Source: Thiofilum flexile DSM 14609
GTDB lineage: Bacteria; Pseudomonadota; Gammaproteobacteria; Thiotrichales; Thiotrichaceae
Length of the DNA: 64,000 bases
Direction: 5' to 3'
NCBI RefSeq assembly: GCF_000380185.1
Contig: NZ_KB904758.1
Coordinates: 160,710 to 224,709, forward strand
Below the pieces are notes generated by a model, which was not told where the DNA came from, ran no database searches, and was given only the letters and a program-made list of their open reading frames with translations. A program made the position numbers and the translations under genes. This document shows, one piece after another, positions 1-8,281 of the stretch (its first letter is position 1; each line of letters starts with the position of its first letter).

Positions 1-2
1 TT

Positions 3-101
3 GACTCTATACATCTGCTAGCCAAGGATAAACCAAAAGAATATCTACCTATTCTTAGCAAGCTAGAAAGCGATTTAGCGTTTATAAAGAATGGAAGATG
101 A
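3..101 (+). CDS. C-terminal end of an unidentified protein (5' part outside window)
   Basis: One frame is open from the window edge to a TGA at 99-101 and would encode the last 32 residues of a protein, ending KLESDLAFIKNGR. The other two plus-strand frames stop within the first 21 bases. The tail is charged and helical-looking. I do not recognise a family, and so short a stretch could be open by chance. Confidence 0.3.
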   Translation, partial: DSIHLLAKDKPKEYLPILSKLESDLAFIKNGR

Positions 102-503
102 AATAGGTTAGGTCAACATCATCAGGACTGAAACGATTGACACATTTTTTGTGAAACTCTGATGATCAAAGGTGATGTTCTCTCTCTTTGTGCAACTGCA
201 AATTAATGCCTGTGCAGTTGTTATACACGTAATACTTGCTCCTCTAGTAAACGCAATTTAGAAAGTAGATTGCTTAGCAATGAATCAACTATCACTCAAA
301 GCGCTTGCAATGATAATAAAATTCGTGAGTTAGCGATTAATTCTATTGACAAGATCACTCAGTAGTGTAGAGATACCGTGAGAGTGTTAGCAGCACTCAA
401 AGCACTTGCAGTCATTCACTAAAGTGGCAAGCAAAATGCATCTTAACGGGTAGCTGGTGTAATTTTTTGCCTCACTATTAACCCCCTCTTTCAACATCCC
501 CTT
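102..503. other. Gene-poor stretch with inverted repeats and decayed-looking sequence
   Basis: I see no intact gene here. An 8-base inverted repeat (193-200 with 213-220, CAACTGCA/TGCAGTTG) and a weaker foldback (about 115-179, arms ATCATCAG/CTGATGAT) could end transcription from the upstream gene. A 22-base direct repeat with a few mismatches (293-314 and 394-415) lies in sequence whose frames read like broken helical repeats (IRELAINSIDKITQ, then VRVLAALKALAVIH) interrupted by stops. That is compatible with a degraded HEAT-like gene, but the evidence is thin. Confidence 0.3.
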
Positions 504-521
504 AGGAAGGAGCCTTTTACA

Positions 522-1940
522 ATGAGCAGTGTTATTGATTTTTTAAACACGATCTTCTGGAGCTATGTGCTCATCTATGGCTTATTAGCTGTTGGTATTT
601 TTTTTACAATCCGCCTAGGATTTATTCAATTCGTGCATTTTGGTGAGTTGTTTCGCAGTGTTTTGCGTGCGCCTACTACCGATAAAAATGGTATTTCTCC
701 CTTTCAAGCCTTAACGGTTTCACTGGCCTCGCGGGTAGGTACAGGTAACTTAGCCGGTGTTGCTGTCGCTATTTATTTAGGCGGCCCTGGTGCTATTTTC
801 TGGATGTGGATGGTGGCTTTAGTCGGTATGGCGACTGCTTACTCCGAATCTGCTCTGGCTCAACTGTATAAAATCAAAGGCCCTGAAGGTAATTATCGCG
901 GTGGCCCTGCTTTTTATATCGCTAGAGGTTTAGGCCTACCTTGGCTCGGTGCTATTTTTGCGGTCTGTCTGATCTTATCCTTTGGTTTAGTGTTCAATGC
1001 GGTGCAAGCTAACTCGATTGCAGAGGCCTTTGAGGGTGCATTCGGTTTACCTAAACTGGTCACTGGACTGGTTATTGCGGGCTTAGCAGGTGTCATCATT
1101 TTTGGCGGGATTAAGAAAATTGCTCAAGTCGCTGAAATTGTGGTGCCGTTTATGGCAGGTGGTTATTTATTACTGGCTGTTTATGTATTAATCGTCAATA
1201 TCACCGATGTTCCTCATGTATTGTGGACTATTGTTAGTAGTGCCTTTGGTTTCAATGAAGCCGTCGGCGGTGTAGCCGGTGGTATTATCGCTGCGATGTT
1301 AAATGGTATCAAACGCGGTCTATTCTCCAATGAAGCCGGTATGGGTTCTGCACCTAATATTGCAGCAGTAGCCACTCCGGTTCCTCATCACCCTTCTAGC
1401 CAAGGCTTTGTACAAGCGCTTGGGGTATTTATTGATACTATTTTAGTCTGTACTGCAACAGCTACTATGATTTTATTATCCGGTGTCTTAGAACCCGGCT
1501 CAGGTGTTACCGGAACCCAACTCACCCAACAAGCATTGAGTGTTCATATTGGTGCAGCAGGGCATTATTTCATTGCCATTGCTATCTTCTTCTTTGCCTT
1601 TACCTCCGTCATTGGTAACTATAGCTATGCTGAAAATGCCATGGTCTACTTAGGCTTAGGTGATAAACCCAAACTCATGGTATTACGTGGCATTCTATTG
1701 GCGATGGTCGTTTGGGGTTCGATCCAAACCATCCAAACCGTCTTTGATCTGGCGGATGCATCCATGGGATTAATGGCAACTATTAACTTAATTGCGATTG
1801 TTTTACTCTCTGGCACAGTTGTTAAATTAACCAATGATTACTTTGCTCAACGCAAACTGGGTAAAGAACCTACCTTTAACCCTCATGATTACCCTGAGCT
1901 AAAAGGTAAAATTGACCAATCTATTTGGGATGGACAATAA
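522..1940 (+). CDS. Sodium:alanine/glycine symporter (AGCS family)
   Basis: This 472-residue inner-membrane protein is full length for the alanine/glycine:cation symporter family (AlsT/DagA/AgcS), which imports small neutral amino acids with Na+. The conserved segments are visible: an ASRVGTGNLAGVA block near residue 70, the GGPGAIFWMW block near residue 88, and GLFSNEAGMGSAP near residue 265. About ten hydrophobic segments span the protein. The ATG follows a strong ribosome-binding site (AGGAAGGAG, 504-512). It stands alone, with a hairpin after the stop. Substrate preference (Ala, Gly or Gln) cannot be read from the sequence. Confidence 0.92.
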   Translation: MSSVIDFLNTIFWSYVLIYGLLAVGIFFTIRLGFIQFVHFGELFRSVLRAPTTDKNGISPFQALTVSLASRVGTGNLAGVAVAIYLGGPGAIFWMWMVALVGMATAYSESALAQLYKIKGPEGNYRGGPAFYIARGLGLPWLGAIFAVCLILSFGLVFNAVQANSIAEAFEGAFGLPKLVTGLVIAGLAGVIIFGGIKKIAQVAEIVVPFMAGGYLLLAVYVLIVNITDVPHVLWTIVSSAFGFNEAVGGVAGGIIAAMLNGIKRGLFSNEAGMGSAPNIAAVATPVPHHPSSQGFVQALGVFIDTILVCTATATMILLSGVLEPGSGVTGTQLTQQALSVHIGAAGHYFIAIAIFFFAFTSVIGNYSYAENAMVYLGLGDKPKLMVLRGILLAMVVWGSIQTIQTVFDLADASMGLMATINLIAIVLLSGTVVKLTNDYFAQRKLGKEPTFNPHDYPELKGKIDQSIWDGQ

Positions 1941-1953
1941 CTAAGCTAATCAT

Positions 1954-1976
1954 CTCCCTCTCTTATTGAGAGGGAG
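1954..1976 (+). terminator. Hairpin after the AGCS symporter gene
   Basis: A perfect 9-bp stem (CTCCCTCTC/GAGAGGGAG) with loop TTATT starts 13 bases after the symporter stop codon. Only a weak T-rich run follows, so termination may be partial. Confidence 0.5.
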
Positions 1977-2095
1977 GTCTGTTGGGCGTATTATAAGGCT
2001 TAGCGTATTATCTTTTGCAACTTCACCTACGCCTCTACCTCTTCGTTAAAACCATGCCATACTTTCTAACCATAGCTCATTAGGAAGTCAGTGAT

Positions 2096-2683
2096 ATGGT
2101 CACTATTTATAATCTCAAACCTATATTTCAAAACTTATTAAAGCCACTGCTTAATAAGATAGCAAAATTAGGCATTACTCCCAACCAAATTACTCTCACT
2201 ACTTTAGTATTCTGTGTCTTTGTTGGTTTAATGCTAGCCTATACTCAAGGCGCGAAATGGTTATTAATCCTACTACCACTAATCCTATTGTTACGCATGG
2301 CATTAAATGCCTTAGATGGAATGTTGGCTAAAACTTATCAATTACAAACCCCACTAGGCGCTATGCTCAACGAATTAGGGGATGTTATTGCTGATGCAGC
2401 ATTATATTTACCCTTTGCCCTTATTCCTTTTATCTCCCCGACGCTTATTGTAATCTTCGTTATTACCGCCTTACTCACTGAAATGGCAGGCCTATTAGGT
2501 AAAACTCGCCGTTACGAAGGTCCTATGGGCAAGAGTGACCGTGCCTTTTTAATGGGTACTTTAGGTTTACTCATAGGCTTAGATTTATTACCTATGACTT
2601 GGGTCAATCCTATTTTAATAATAGCTATTGCACTCAATAGCTGGACTATTATTAATCGCTGCCGTAAGGGTTTAATAGCATGA
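2096..2683 (+). CDS. ynbA: YnbA-like CDP-alcohol phosphatidyltransferase family protein
   Basis: This is a 195-residue multi-pass membrane protein of the CDP-alcohol phosphatidyltransferase family, which transfers a phosphatidyl group from CDP-diacylglycerol to an alcohol. The signature runs from N71 to D100: N71-x2-D74-G75-x2-A78-K79, then G88 and ELGD96-x3-D100. The canonical first aspartate is Asn71 and the Arg of the AR pair is Lys79, so it is not a standard PgsA or Pss. E. coli YnbA is of similar size and starts an equivalent gene string. An AGGAAG ribosome-binding site lies at 2082-2087, and the stop overlaps the next start by ATGA. The acceptor alcohol is unknown. Confidence 0.8.
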   Translation: MVTIYNLKPIFQNLLKPLLNKIAKLGITPNQITLTTLVFCVFVGLMLAYTQGAKWLLILLPLILLLRMALNALDGMLAKTYQLQTPLGAMLNELGDVIADAALYLPFALIPFISPTLIVIFVITALLTEMAGLLGKTRRYEGPMGKSDRAFLMGTLGLLIGLDLLPMTWVNPILIIAIALNSWTIINRCRKGLIA

Positions 2684-3618
2684 TAGATTCACTTATTGGA
2701 TTATTTCATAGTAAAAGTGGCGTAGTATTATTAATGACTTATGCTGTACTCATGTTAGCCACCTTAATCATTACCTTAGTAAAAACCTATAAAACACCCG
2801 AACTCATAGCACGAATTCAATCATGGTGGTGGATTATTAGTTTATTTACGCTAGGCGTTATGCTGAATAATACCCTAGCTCTATTTTTCTTTGGCCTAGT
2901 AAGTTATTTAGCATTAAAAGAATACTTTACCTTAATACCTTCACGGCGTGCTGATCGACGTATTATTTTTTATGCGTATCTAGCTATTATCATACAATAC
3001 CTTTTTGCTCATATGCAGTGGTATGGTATGTTTATTATCTGGATACCTGTTTATTTATTCTTATTCCTACCCTTTTGCCAAGTACTCAATGGTGAAACAC
3101 AAGGATTTTTAGCCAATACCAGCCGCATACACTGGGGGCTAATGATGTTTGTTTTTGGTCTTAGTCATTTAGCCTATTTACTTAACTTAACTAACCCTAG
3201 TAATAACCTAGCTATTACGGGTACAGATTTAGTCCTTTATGTCGTATTACTCACCGAAGCTAATGATATATTACAATATTTATGGGGTAAACGTTTTGGT
3301 AAGCATAAAATTGTACCTAAAGTGAGTCCTAATAAAACAGTAGAAGGTTTTATCGGTGCCTTTATGTGTACAACGCTATTGGCATTATTCTTCTCTTTTC
3401 TGACTCCCTTTGAGTGGTATCAAGCATTATTAGTAGGTATGTTAATTAGTAGTGCTGGTTTTATTGGTGATGTGGTCATTTCCATGATTAAGCGCGAGGT
3501 TAATGTAAAAGACAGTGGCAGCTTACTTCCCGGACATGGTGGCATCTTGGATCGAGTGGATAGCCTCACTTATACCGCACCACTATTTTTTCATTATGTT
3601 TATTACTTATACTATTAG
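2680..3618 (+). CDS. ynbB: YnbB-like phosphatidate cytidylyltransferase (CdsA family)
   Basis: This 312-residue polytopic membrane protein carries the complete CDP-diacylglycerol synthase signature near the C-terminus: SMIKREVNVKDSG followed by LLPGHGGILDRVDS. It is predicted to make CDP-diacylglycerol from phosphatidic acid and CTP, the donor needed by the preceding phosphatidyltransferase. The start overlaps that gene by 4 bases, implying coupled translation. In E. coli, YnbB is a second CdsA-type protein whose link to the MPIase glycolipid has been reported (from memory). It is probably a paralogue of a housekeeping cdsA elsewhere. Confidence 0.88.
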   Translation: MIDSLIGLFHSKSGVVLLMTYAVLMLATLIITLVKTYKTPELIARIQSWWWIISLFTLGVMLNNTLALFFFGLVSYLALKEYFTLIPSRRADRRIIFYAYLAIIIQYLFAHMQWYGMFIIWIPVYLFLFLPFCQVLNGETQGFLANTSRIHWGLMMFVFGLSHLAYLLNLTNPSNNLAITGTDLVLYVVLLTEANDILQYLWGKRFGKHKIVPKVSPNKTVEGFIGAFMCTTLLALFFSFLTPFEWYQALLVGMLISSAGFIGDVVISMIKREVNVKDSGSLLPGHGGILDRVDSLTYTAPLFFHYVYYLYY

Positions 3619-3631
3619 TTAGGTTATTAGT

Positions 3632-4261
3632 ATGTTAAAACTCTTATTTTTCATACTCATTGTACGTCCCTTTTTGCTCTTAGTAACAGGAGTGCATATT
3701 CAAGGTCGTAATAATCTATCAACGACTGAATCTAGCATTTTAGTCGCTAATCATAATAGCCATCTGGATACTTTAATACTAATGAGTTTATATCCACTCA
3801 ATCAGCTCAGTAAAGTTCGTCCTATTGCAGCCGCTGATTACTTTTTAAAGAATAAATGGCTAGCTTGGTTTTCACTGACTGTACTAGGTATTATTCCATT
3901 AAAACGTCAAGATAATGCGGATCGCTCCCAACTATTTACTGATATCAAAGCTGCTTTAAATCAGGGGCATAGTGTTATTATTTTTCCTGAGGGTAGTCGA
4001 GGTGAGGCTAATACGCTGGCTCCTTTTAAATCCGGTATTGCTCATTTAGCCAAAGACTTTCCTCAGACGCCAGTTATTCCGATTTATATGCATGGCACCG
4101 GCAAAGTATTGCCAAAAGGTGAAAAACTACTCGTCCCCTTTGGTATAGATGTTATGATCGGCAAGCCGCTTTATTACACCGCACAAACGACTAAGAGTGA
4201 TTTTATGCAGCACTTAGAACAGAGTATTCGTGGTTTACAGCAATCATTACTAGGGATATAA
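3632..4261 (+). CDS. PlsC-like 1-acylglycerol-3-phosphate acyltransferase family protein
   Basis: This 209-residue acyltransferase has the HX4D-type block I (ANHNSHLDTL, about residues 38-47) and block III (FPEGSRGE, about residue 118) of the PlsC/LPLAT family. An N-terminal hydrophobic segment should hold it at the cytoplasmic face of the membrane. It would acylate a lysolipid, most simply lysophosphatidate to phosphatidate, the substrate of the CdsA-type enzyme just upstream. It sits 13 bases after ynbB and 4 bases before the ynbC-like gene. To my knowledge E. coli ynbABCD lacks this gene, so it looks like an added step. The acyl donor and acceptor are unknown. Confidence 0.85.
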   Translation: MLKLLFFILIVRPFLLLVTGVHIQGRNNLSTTESSILVANHNSHLDTLILMSLYPLNQLSKVRPIAAADYFLKNKWLAWFSLTVLGIIPLKRQDNADRSQLFTDIKAALNQGHSVIIFPEGSRGEANTLAPFKSGIAHLAKDFPQTPVIPIYMHGTGKVLPKGEKLLVPFGIDVMIGKPLYYTAQTTKSDFMQHLEQSIRGLQQSLLGI

Positions 4262-4265
4262 CGCT

Positions 4266-5990
4266 ATGAAAACAGGACAATTTACCGCTTCAGAAGGCAA
4301 TATATTATTCTATCGTGTATGGGATACAGACGCTCAAAGCAATGGCAAAATCGTCGTACTACTCCATCGCGGACACGAACACTCCGAGCGCTTAAGCGCG
4401 GTCGCCGAAGTGCTGGTTCAAGCAGGCTATAGCGTCTATGCCTTTGATAATCGCGGGCATGGTCATAGTAAAACAGCAGCCTGTTATGAATTTATGCAAA
4501 TGGTACGCGACTTAGATACTTTTGTGCAGTTTATTTGCAAAGAAACACATAAAAATCAAAATGATATATTTATACTAGCTAATTCAGTAGGAGCCGTTAT
4601 AGCCGCGACTTGGGTACATGATTACGCCCCTCAAATTGCGGGTATGGCATTATTAGCACCTGCGTTCAAAATTAAATTATATGTACCTTTAGCGAAACCA
4701 GCATTAGATCTTGCCATTCGCTTTAAGCCTAAATTAGAAGTTAAATCTTATGTTAAAGCCCGATTTTTAACCCATAATCGTGCAGAACAAGAGCGCTATA
4801 ATAATGATAAACTGATTAACCCCTCTATTCCTGCACGACAATTAACGACTCTATTAGACACAGCCCAGCGAATTATTCAGGATGCTTATTTAATCGTAGC
4901 CCCTACTTTAGTGATTAGTGCGGGACAAGATTATGTTGTTGATAATGCAGCACAATTACAATTTTATGAAACATTATCCTCTCCGTTGAAAAAGCATCTG
5001 ATTTTAGATGGTTTTTATCATGGCATTTTATATGAGCACGGTGCTGATAAAGTCATGAATAGTATTTTAGAATTTATCCAAATATGCTTTAAAGCCCCCG
5101 TATTGCAAATGCGCGATAACCTAGTCGTGTTAACCCAATGGGAGCGTAATCAAATTGCTGGTGGTAAAACCTCTCTAACCCGCAAACTTTCTTATCAAGC
5201 TCAACGCTATATGATGCAGCGTCTAGGTTTTTTAAGTGATGGTATGCAAGTAGGTTTAAAATATGGCTTTGACTCAGGTGTAGCTTTAGATCATATTTAT
5301 AAAAATAAACCTAGTGGTCTAGGTATTATTGGGCGTGCTATTGATAAGCAATATTTAAATGCTATTGGCTGGCGTGGTATTAGGCAGCGTAAAGTCCATT
5401 TACAACAAATGCTTAAAGAAGCGATTTTACAGCTCCAAATTCAAGGTAAAGAGGTTAGTATTGTTGATATTGCCGGCGGCCCTGCTCGTTATCTCATGGA
5501 GCTGGCTCAGGCTTTACCTGATATTCAGATTCAAGTACGCGACTATCAAGAGCAAAATCTAGCTGAGGGAAGAACACTGGTGCGTCAGCTTAATTTAACT
5601 AATATTAATTACCTAGCGGCTGACGCTTTTGATTATGCCAGCTATCAAAATCAAACGATACGCCCTAATATTGTGATTGTTTCTGGGGTATTTGAATTAT
5701 TTAGTAGTAATAATTTAATCAAAAAAGCCATTGAGGGGATTGCATACTGGCTACAACCTAATGGTTATGTCATTTACACCGGGCAACCTTGGCATCCGCA
5801 ATTAGAGCAAATTGCCCAAGTACTCGGTAATCATCAAAAACAACGTTGGATTATGCGCCGCCGCAGTCAATATGAATTAGATAGCCTATTTAGTGACTAT
5901 GGTTTTAAAAAGCTCCAAATGCAAATAGATAACTGGGGTATTTTTACTGTCTCACTAGCCCAACTAACCACAGATAACTCTATTAAATGA
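4266..5990 (+). CDS. ynbC: YnbC-like fusion: alpha/beta hydrolase plus SAM-dependent methyltransferase
   Basis: This is a 574-residue two-domain protein. Residues 1-270 form a monoglyceride-lipase-like alpha/beta hydrolase: oxyanion region LLHRGHEHS, FDNRGHGHS, nucleophile elbow ANSVG (Ser107; the usual first Gly is Ala), and likely acid D222 and His252. Residues 370-570 form a class I methyltransferase with the SAM loop VDIAGGPARY (401-409), resembling Pfam Methyltransf_20. The length matches E. coli YnbC (about 585). It has no signal peptide, so it should be cytosolic or membrane-peripheral. It may deacylate or methylate the lipid made by this operon; that is inference. Confidence 0.82.
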   Translation: MKTGQFTASEGNILFYRVWDTDAQSNGKIVVLLHRGHEHSERLSAVAEVLVQAGYSVYAFDNRGHGHSKTAACYEFMQMVRDLDTFVQFICKETHKNQNDIFILANSVGAVIAATWVHDYAPQIAGMALLAPAFKIKLYVPLAKPALDLAIRFKPKLEVKSYVKARFLTHNRAEQERYNNDKLINPSIPARQLTTLLDTAQRIIQDAYLIVAPTLVISAGQDYVVDNAAQLQFYETLSSPLKKHLILDGFYHGILYEHGADKVMNSILEFIQICFKAPVLQMRDNLVVLTQWERNQIAGGKTSLTRKLSYQAQRYMMQRLGFLSDGMQVGLKYGFDSGVALDHIYKNKPSGLGIIGRAIDKQYLNAIGWRGIRQRKVHLQQMLKEAILQLQIQGKEVSIVDIAGGPARYLMELAQALPDIQIQVRDYQEQNLAEGRTLVRQLNLTNINYLAADAFDYASYQNQTIRPNIVIVSGVFELFSSNNLIKKAIEGIAYWLQPNGYVIYTGQPWHPQLEQIAQVLGNHQKQRWIMRRRSQYELDSLFSDYGFKKLQMQIDNWGIFTVSLAQLTTDNSIK

Positions 5991-7330
5991 GATACCTACA
6001 CTCATTTAGCTCCGATATGAATACACCGGCTTTAGTTAAAGAGCGATTGTTATGGTGTATTTATTTAGGTATCACTTTTTTCCTACTGTACGGAGCTGCT
6101 AATCACTATGCTGCTCTCACAGCGCCTCATCCTGCTATTTATATGGAGTGGGAGCATAATATTCCTTTTATTGCTCTCTTCATTATTCCCTATATGGCCT
6201 CGGATCTTATGTTTATCCTAGCCTTTAGCTTAAAACAATCGCGCTTAGAACTAAGAATCCTAGCTGCACGAGTGCTCTTTATCATAGTAGTATCGGTGCT
6301 TTGCTTTATCCTATTACCTTTGCAATTTGCTTTTACTAAACCACCGATTCAAGAATACGCTTTACTATTTAATCTACTGCAAGCGGATTTACCTTATAAT
6401 CAATTACCTTCTCTACATGTCAGCTTTGCGATTATTTTATATAGCTCTATGAGTAGGCATACTCCCTCTAAATTTATTAAGAGCTTATTAGCAGTTAGCT
6501 TTATTCTAATTATTATTTCCACTCTATTAGTCTATCAACATCATTTCTGGGATATTCCGACTGGTGCCTTAGTCGGCTTTGGTGCTATTTATCTTATTCG
6601 CCATAACCCCAACTCTACTATAGTGCGCTGCTTTAGTACTCCGCGCCATTTAAAAATGGCACTCTACTATCTAGTCGCTACCATTATCTTACTAGTCTTG
6701 GCTTTTAATTTTAAAATACTAGCACCTATATGGCTTTATTTAGCTATGTGTACTTTAGCCGTCAGTATTGTCTATGCCTTTGGTTTCAATCAGGCTTTAG
6801 TGAATAAGCGAGATAAGCCTAGCATCTTACAATGGCTAGTATTTTTACCCTATTTTATCGGTACTTATTTCAATTGGCGCTTATATCAAAATCTACCGAT
6901 ACTCAAACCCTTAGTAAGTAATATCTATATAGGTAGACAGCCTAGCACCCATGAATATAATGCTCTAACTCAAGCGGGTATTAAACATATTATTAATCTC
7001 GCGCCTGAGCAAGTCTTTCAAAAAACTCACTTAACTCAAACACGCTTGGCTTTATTAGATTTGACCATACCAGCCCCTGAGCGTATTCATCAAGCTGTAT
7101 TAGCACTAGAGCACTCTAAGCAAGAGCTCACTTATTTACACTGTGCTTTAGGACTAGCTCGCACGGGAATTATTGCAGGAGCCTATTTAATCTATCAGGG
7201 TTATCCTCGCGATGAGCTAGAAGCTCTCATTCAAGCGGCACAACCTCGATTCAAGGCCAAACCTTATACTCAAGTGGCTTGGGATTTATATGAAGATTAT
7301 TTAAAAGATAATGCTAAGATAAAAACTTGA
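5987..7330 (+). CDS. ynbD: YnbD-like fusion: PAP2 membrane phosphatase plus dual-specificity phosphatase
   Basis: This is a 447-residue fusion. The N-terminal part (about 1-300) is polytopic, with an Aur1-type PAP2 signature: LPSLHVS (His144) and YQHHFWD (His186, Asp189). The C-terminal part (about 305-447) is a dual-specificity/tyrosine phosphatase domain with the Cx5R loop HCALGLAR (Cys386 to Arg392). The start overlaps the ynbC-like stop by ATGA, and a terminator follows. The architecture and size match E. coli YnbD (about 430). It could dephosphorylate a lipid phosphate intermediate such as a PGP-like product; the substrate is not known. Confidence 0.85.
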   Translation: MRYLHSFSSDMNTPALVKERLLWCIYLGITFFLLYGAANHYAALTAPHPAIYMEWEHNIPFIALFIIPYMASDLMFILAFSLKQSRLELRILAARVLFIIVVSVLCFILLPLQFAFTKPPIQEYALLFNLLQADLPYNQLPSLHVSFAIILYSSMSRHTPSKFIKSLLAVSFILIIISTLLVYQHHFWDIPTGALVGFGAIYLIRHNPNSTIVRCFSTPRHLKMALYYLVATIILLVLAFNFKILAPIWLYLAMCTLAVSIVYAFGFNQALVNKRDKPSILQWLVFLPYFIGTYFNWRLYQNLPILKPLVSNIYIGRQPSTHEYNALTQAGIKHIINLAPEQVFQKTHLTQTRLALLDLTIPAPERIHQAVLALEHSKQELTYLHCALGLARTGIIAGAYLIYQGYPRDELEALIQAAQPRFKAKPYTQVAWDLYEDYLKDNAKIKT

Positions 7331-7349
7331 ATATTATGAGAGGTAGTAT

Positions 7350-7369
7350 AGGCGGTAAGAATACCGCCT
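7350..7369. terminator. Bidirectional hairpin between convergent operons
   Basis: An 8-bp GC-rich stem (AGGCGGTA/TACCGCCT) with loop AGAA lies between the ynbD-like stop and the converging minus-strand operon. T-rich sequence is modest on both sides. Confidence 0.5.
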
Positions 7370-7402
7370 TATAGTTAGTGCTATGTTACTTTTTTAAAAA
7401 AT

Positions 7403-8281
7403 CTATTGTACTGTTGCGGGCTTACTCTCTCCCTGAGAGTAATAGTCGTACTTGTCTAAAATATCACGGGTAAAGCGCCAGGCTTCGTTATAGGATAAAC
7501 CACTCCTTTCGGGAATAATTATTTTTACGTATAAATCCGTACCATATTGATTTTTTAAAGCACTTAATTCGCTGTGTAATGTCGTACCATCCACCGTCCT
7601 ATAAACAAACTCACTGGGTTTACGAATTTGATAGCCGCCTCTTTGATAGACGACTTCGACTACCTGTTTATTTTTCGGTGAACGCGCGGGACGTATTAAT
7701 TTTTGGTATTTACGATCTAGTTCATCTAGTTCGCCTTGTAACTTACTTAAGGCGGCTGTCGAACTAGTCTTTAAGGTATTGGCCTCGGTGGTTAAGCGCT
7801 GCACTTCCTGCTCTAACTCGGTCGTCTGCGTTTGGCGTTCGGTGAGTTGATCACGCAGGGTTTGCGTGGTGTTTAAAGCCGCACTTAATTCCTGCTCTAA
7901 GGTTTGAGTGCGTTGATTGGCAGCGCTGAGCTGAGTTTGGCTGGTTTGCTGGGATTGACGTGCTTGCTCTAGCTCTTGGGTCAGTGTTTCTGTTTTAGCC
8001 CGATTGCGTAATAGCTCATACTCGACCGAAGCGGCGCGATTTTTGTAGTAATCTAATTGCTCCTCTAAGGTCGCATTGGCTTTTAGTTGCTCCTCCACCT
8101 GCTGAGAGGCTTGTTGCTCGGCTTGAATGCTATTGCGTAATTGGCTGACTAGGCGGGTATTGCTCAATACCACGGTGAGGGTAATGAGCAAAAACGCCAT
8201 GGTGACGACCATCATAATATCGCTAAAGGAAGGCCAGAAACTGCCTTCATGATCATCGTGAGTCTCTTGTCCCCAGCTCAT
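7403..8281 (-). CDS. MotB/ExbD-like motor protein with coiled coil, partner of the MotA-like gene
   Basis: This 292-residue protein has one N-terminal membrane helix (about 21-40), preceded by PSFSD with Asp21 at the membrane edge. That is the place of the proton-binding Asp in MotB, ZorB, TolR and ExbD. A Gln/Glu-rich coiled coil follows (about 45-190). The last 80 residues (DGTTLHSEL, then YVKIIIPERSGLSYNEAW) resemble an ExbD/TolR-type periplasmic domain rather than an OmpA-like peptidoglycan-binding domain. Its ATG overlaps the upstream stop (ATGA), so it is probably co-translated with the channel subunit. Flagellar MotB is unlikely, as no motility genes are near. The specific function is unknown. 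Confidence 0.72.
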   Translation of the reverse strand: MSWGQETHDDHEGSFWPSFSDIMMVVTMAFLLITLTVVLSNTRLVSQLRNSIQAEQQASQQVEEQLKANATLEEQLDYYKNRAASVEYELLRNRAKTETLTQELEQARQSQQTSQTQLSAANQRTQTLEQELSAALNTTQTLRDQLTERQTQTTELEQEVQRLTTEANTLKTSSTAALSKLQGELDELDRKYQKLIRPARSPKNKQVVEVVYQRGGYQIRKPSEFVYRTVDGTTLHSELSALKNQYGTDLYVKIIIPERSGLSYNEAWRFTRDILDKYDYYSQGESKPATVQ

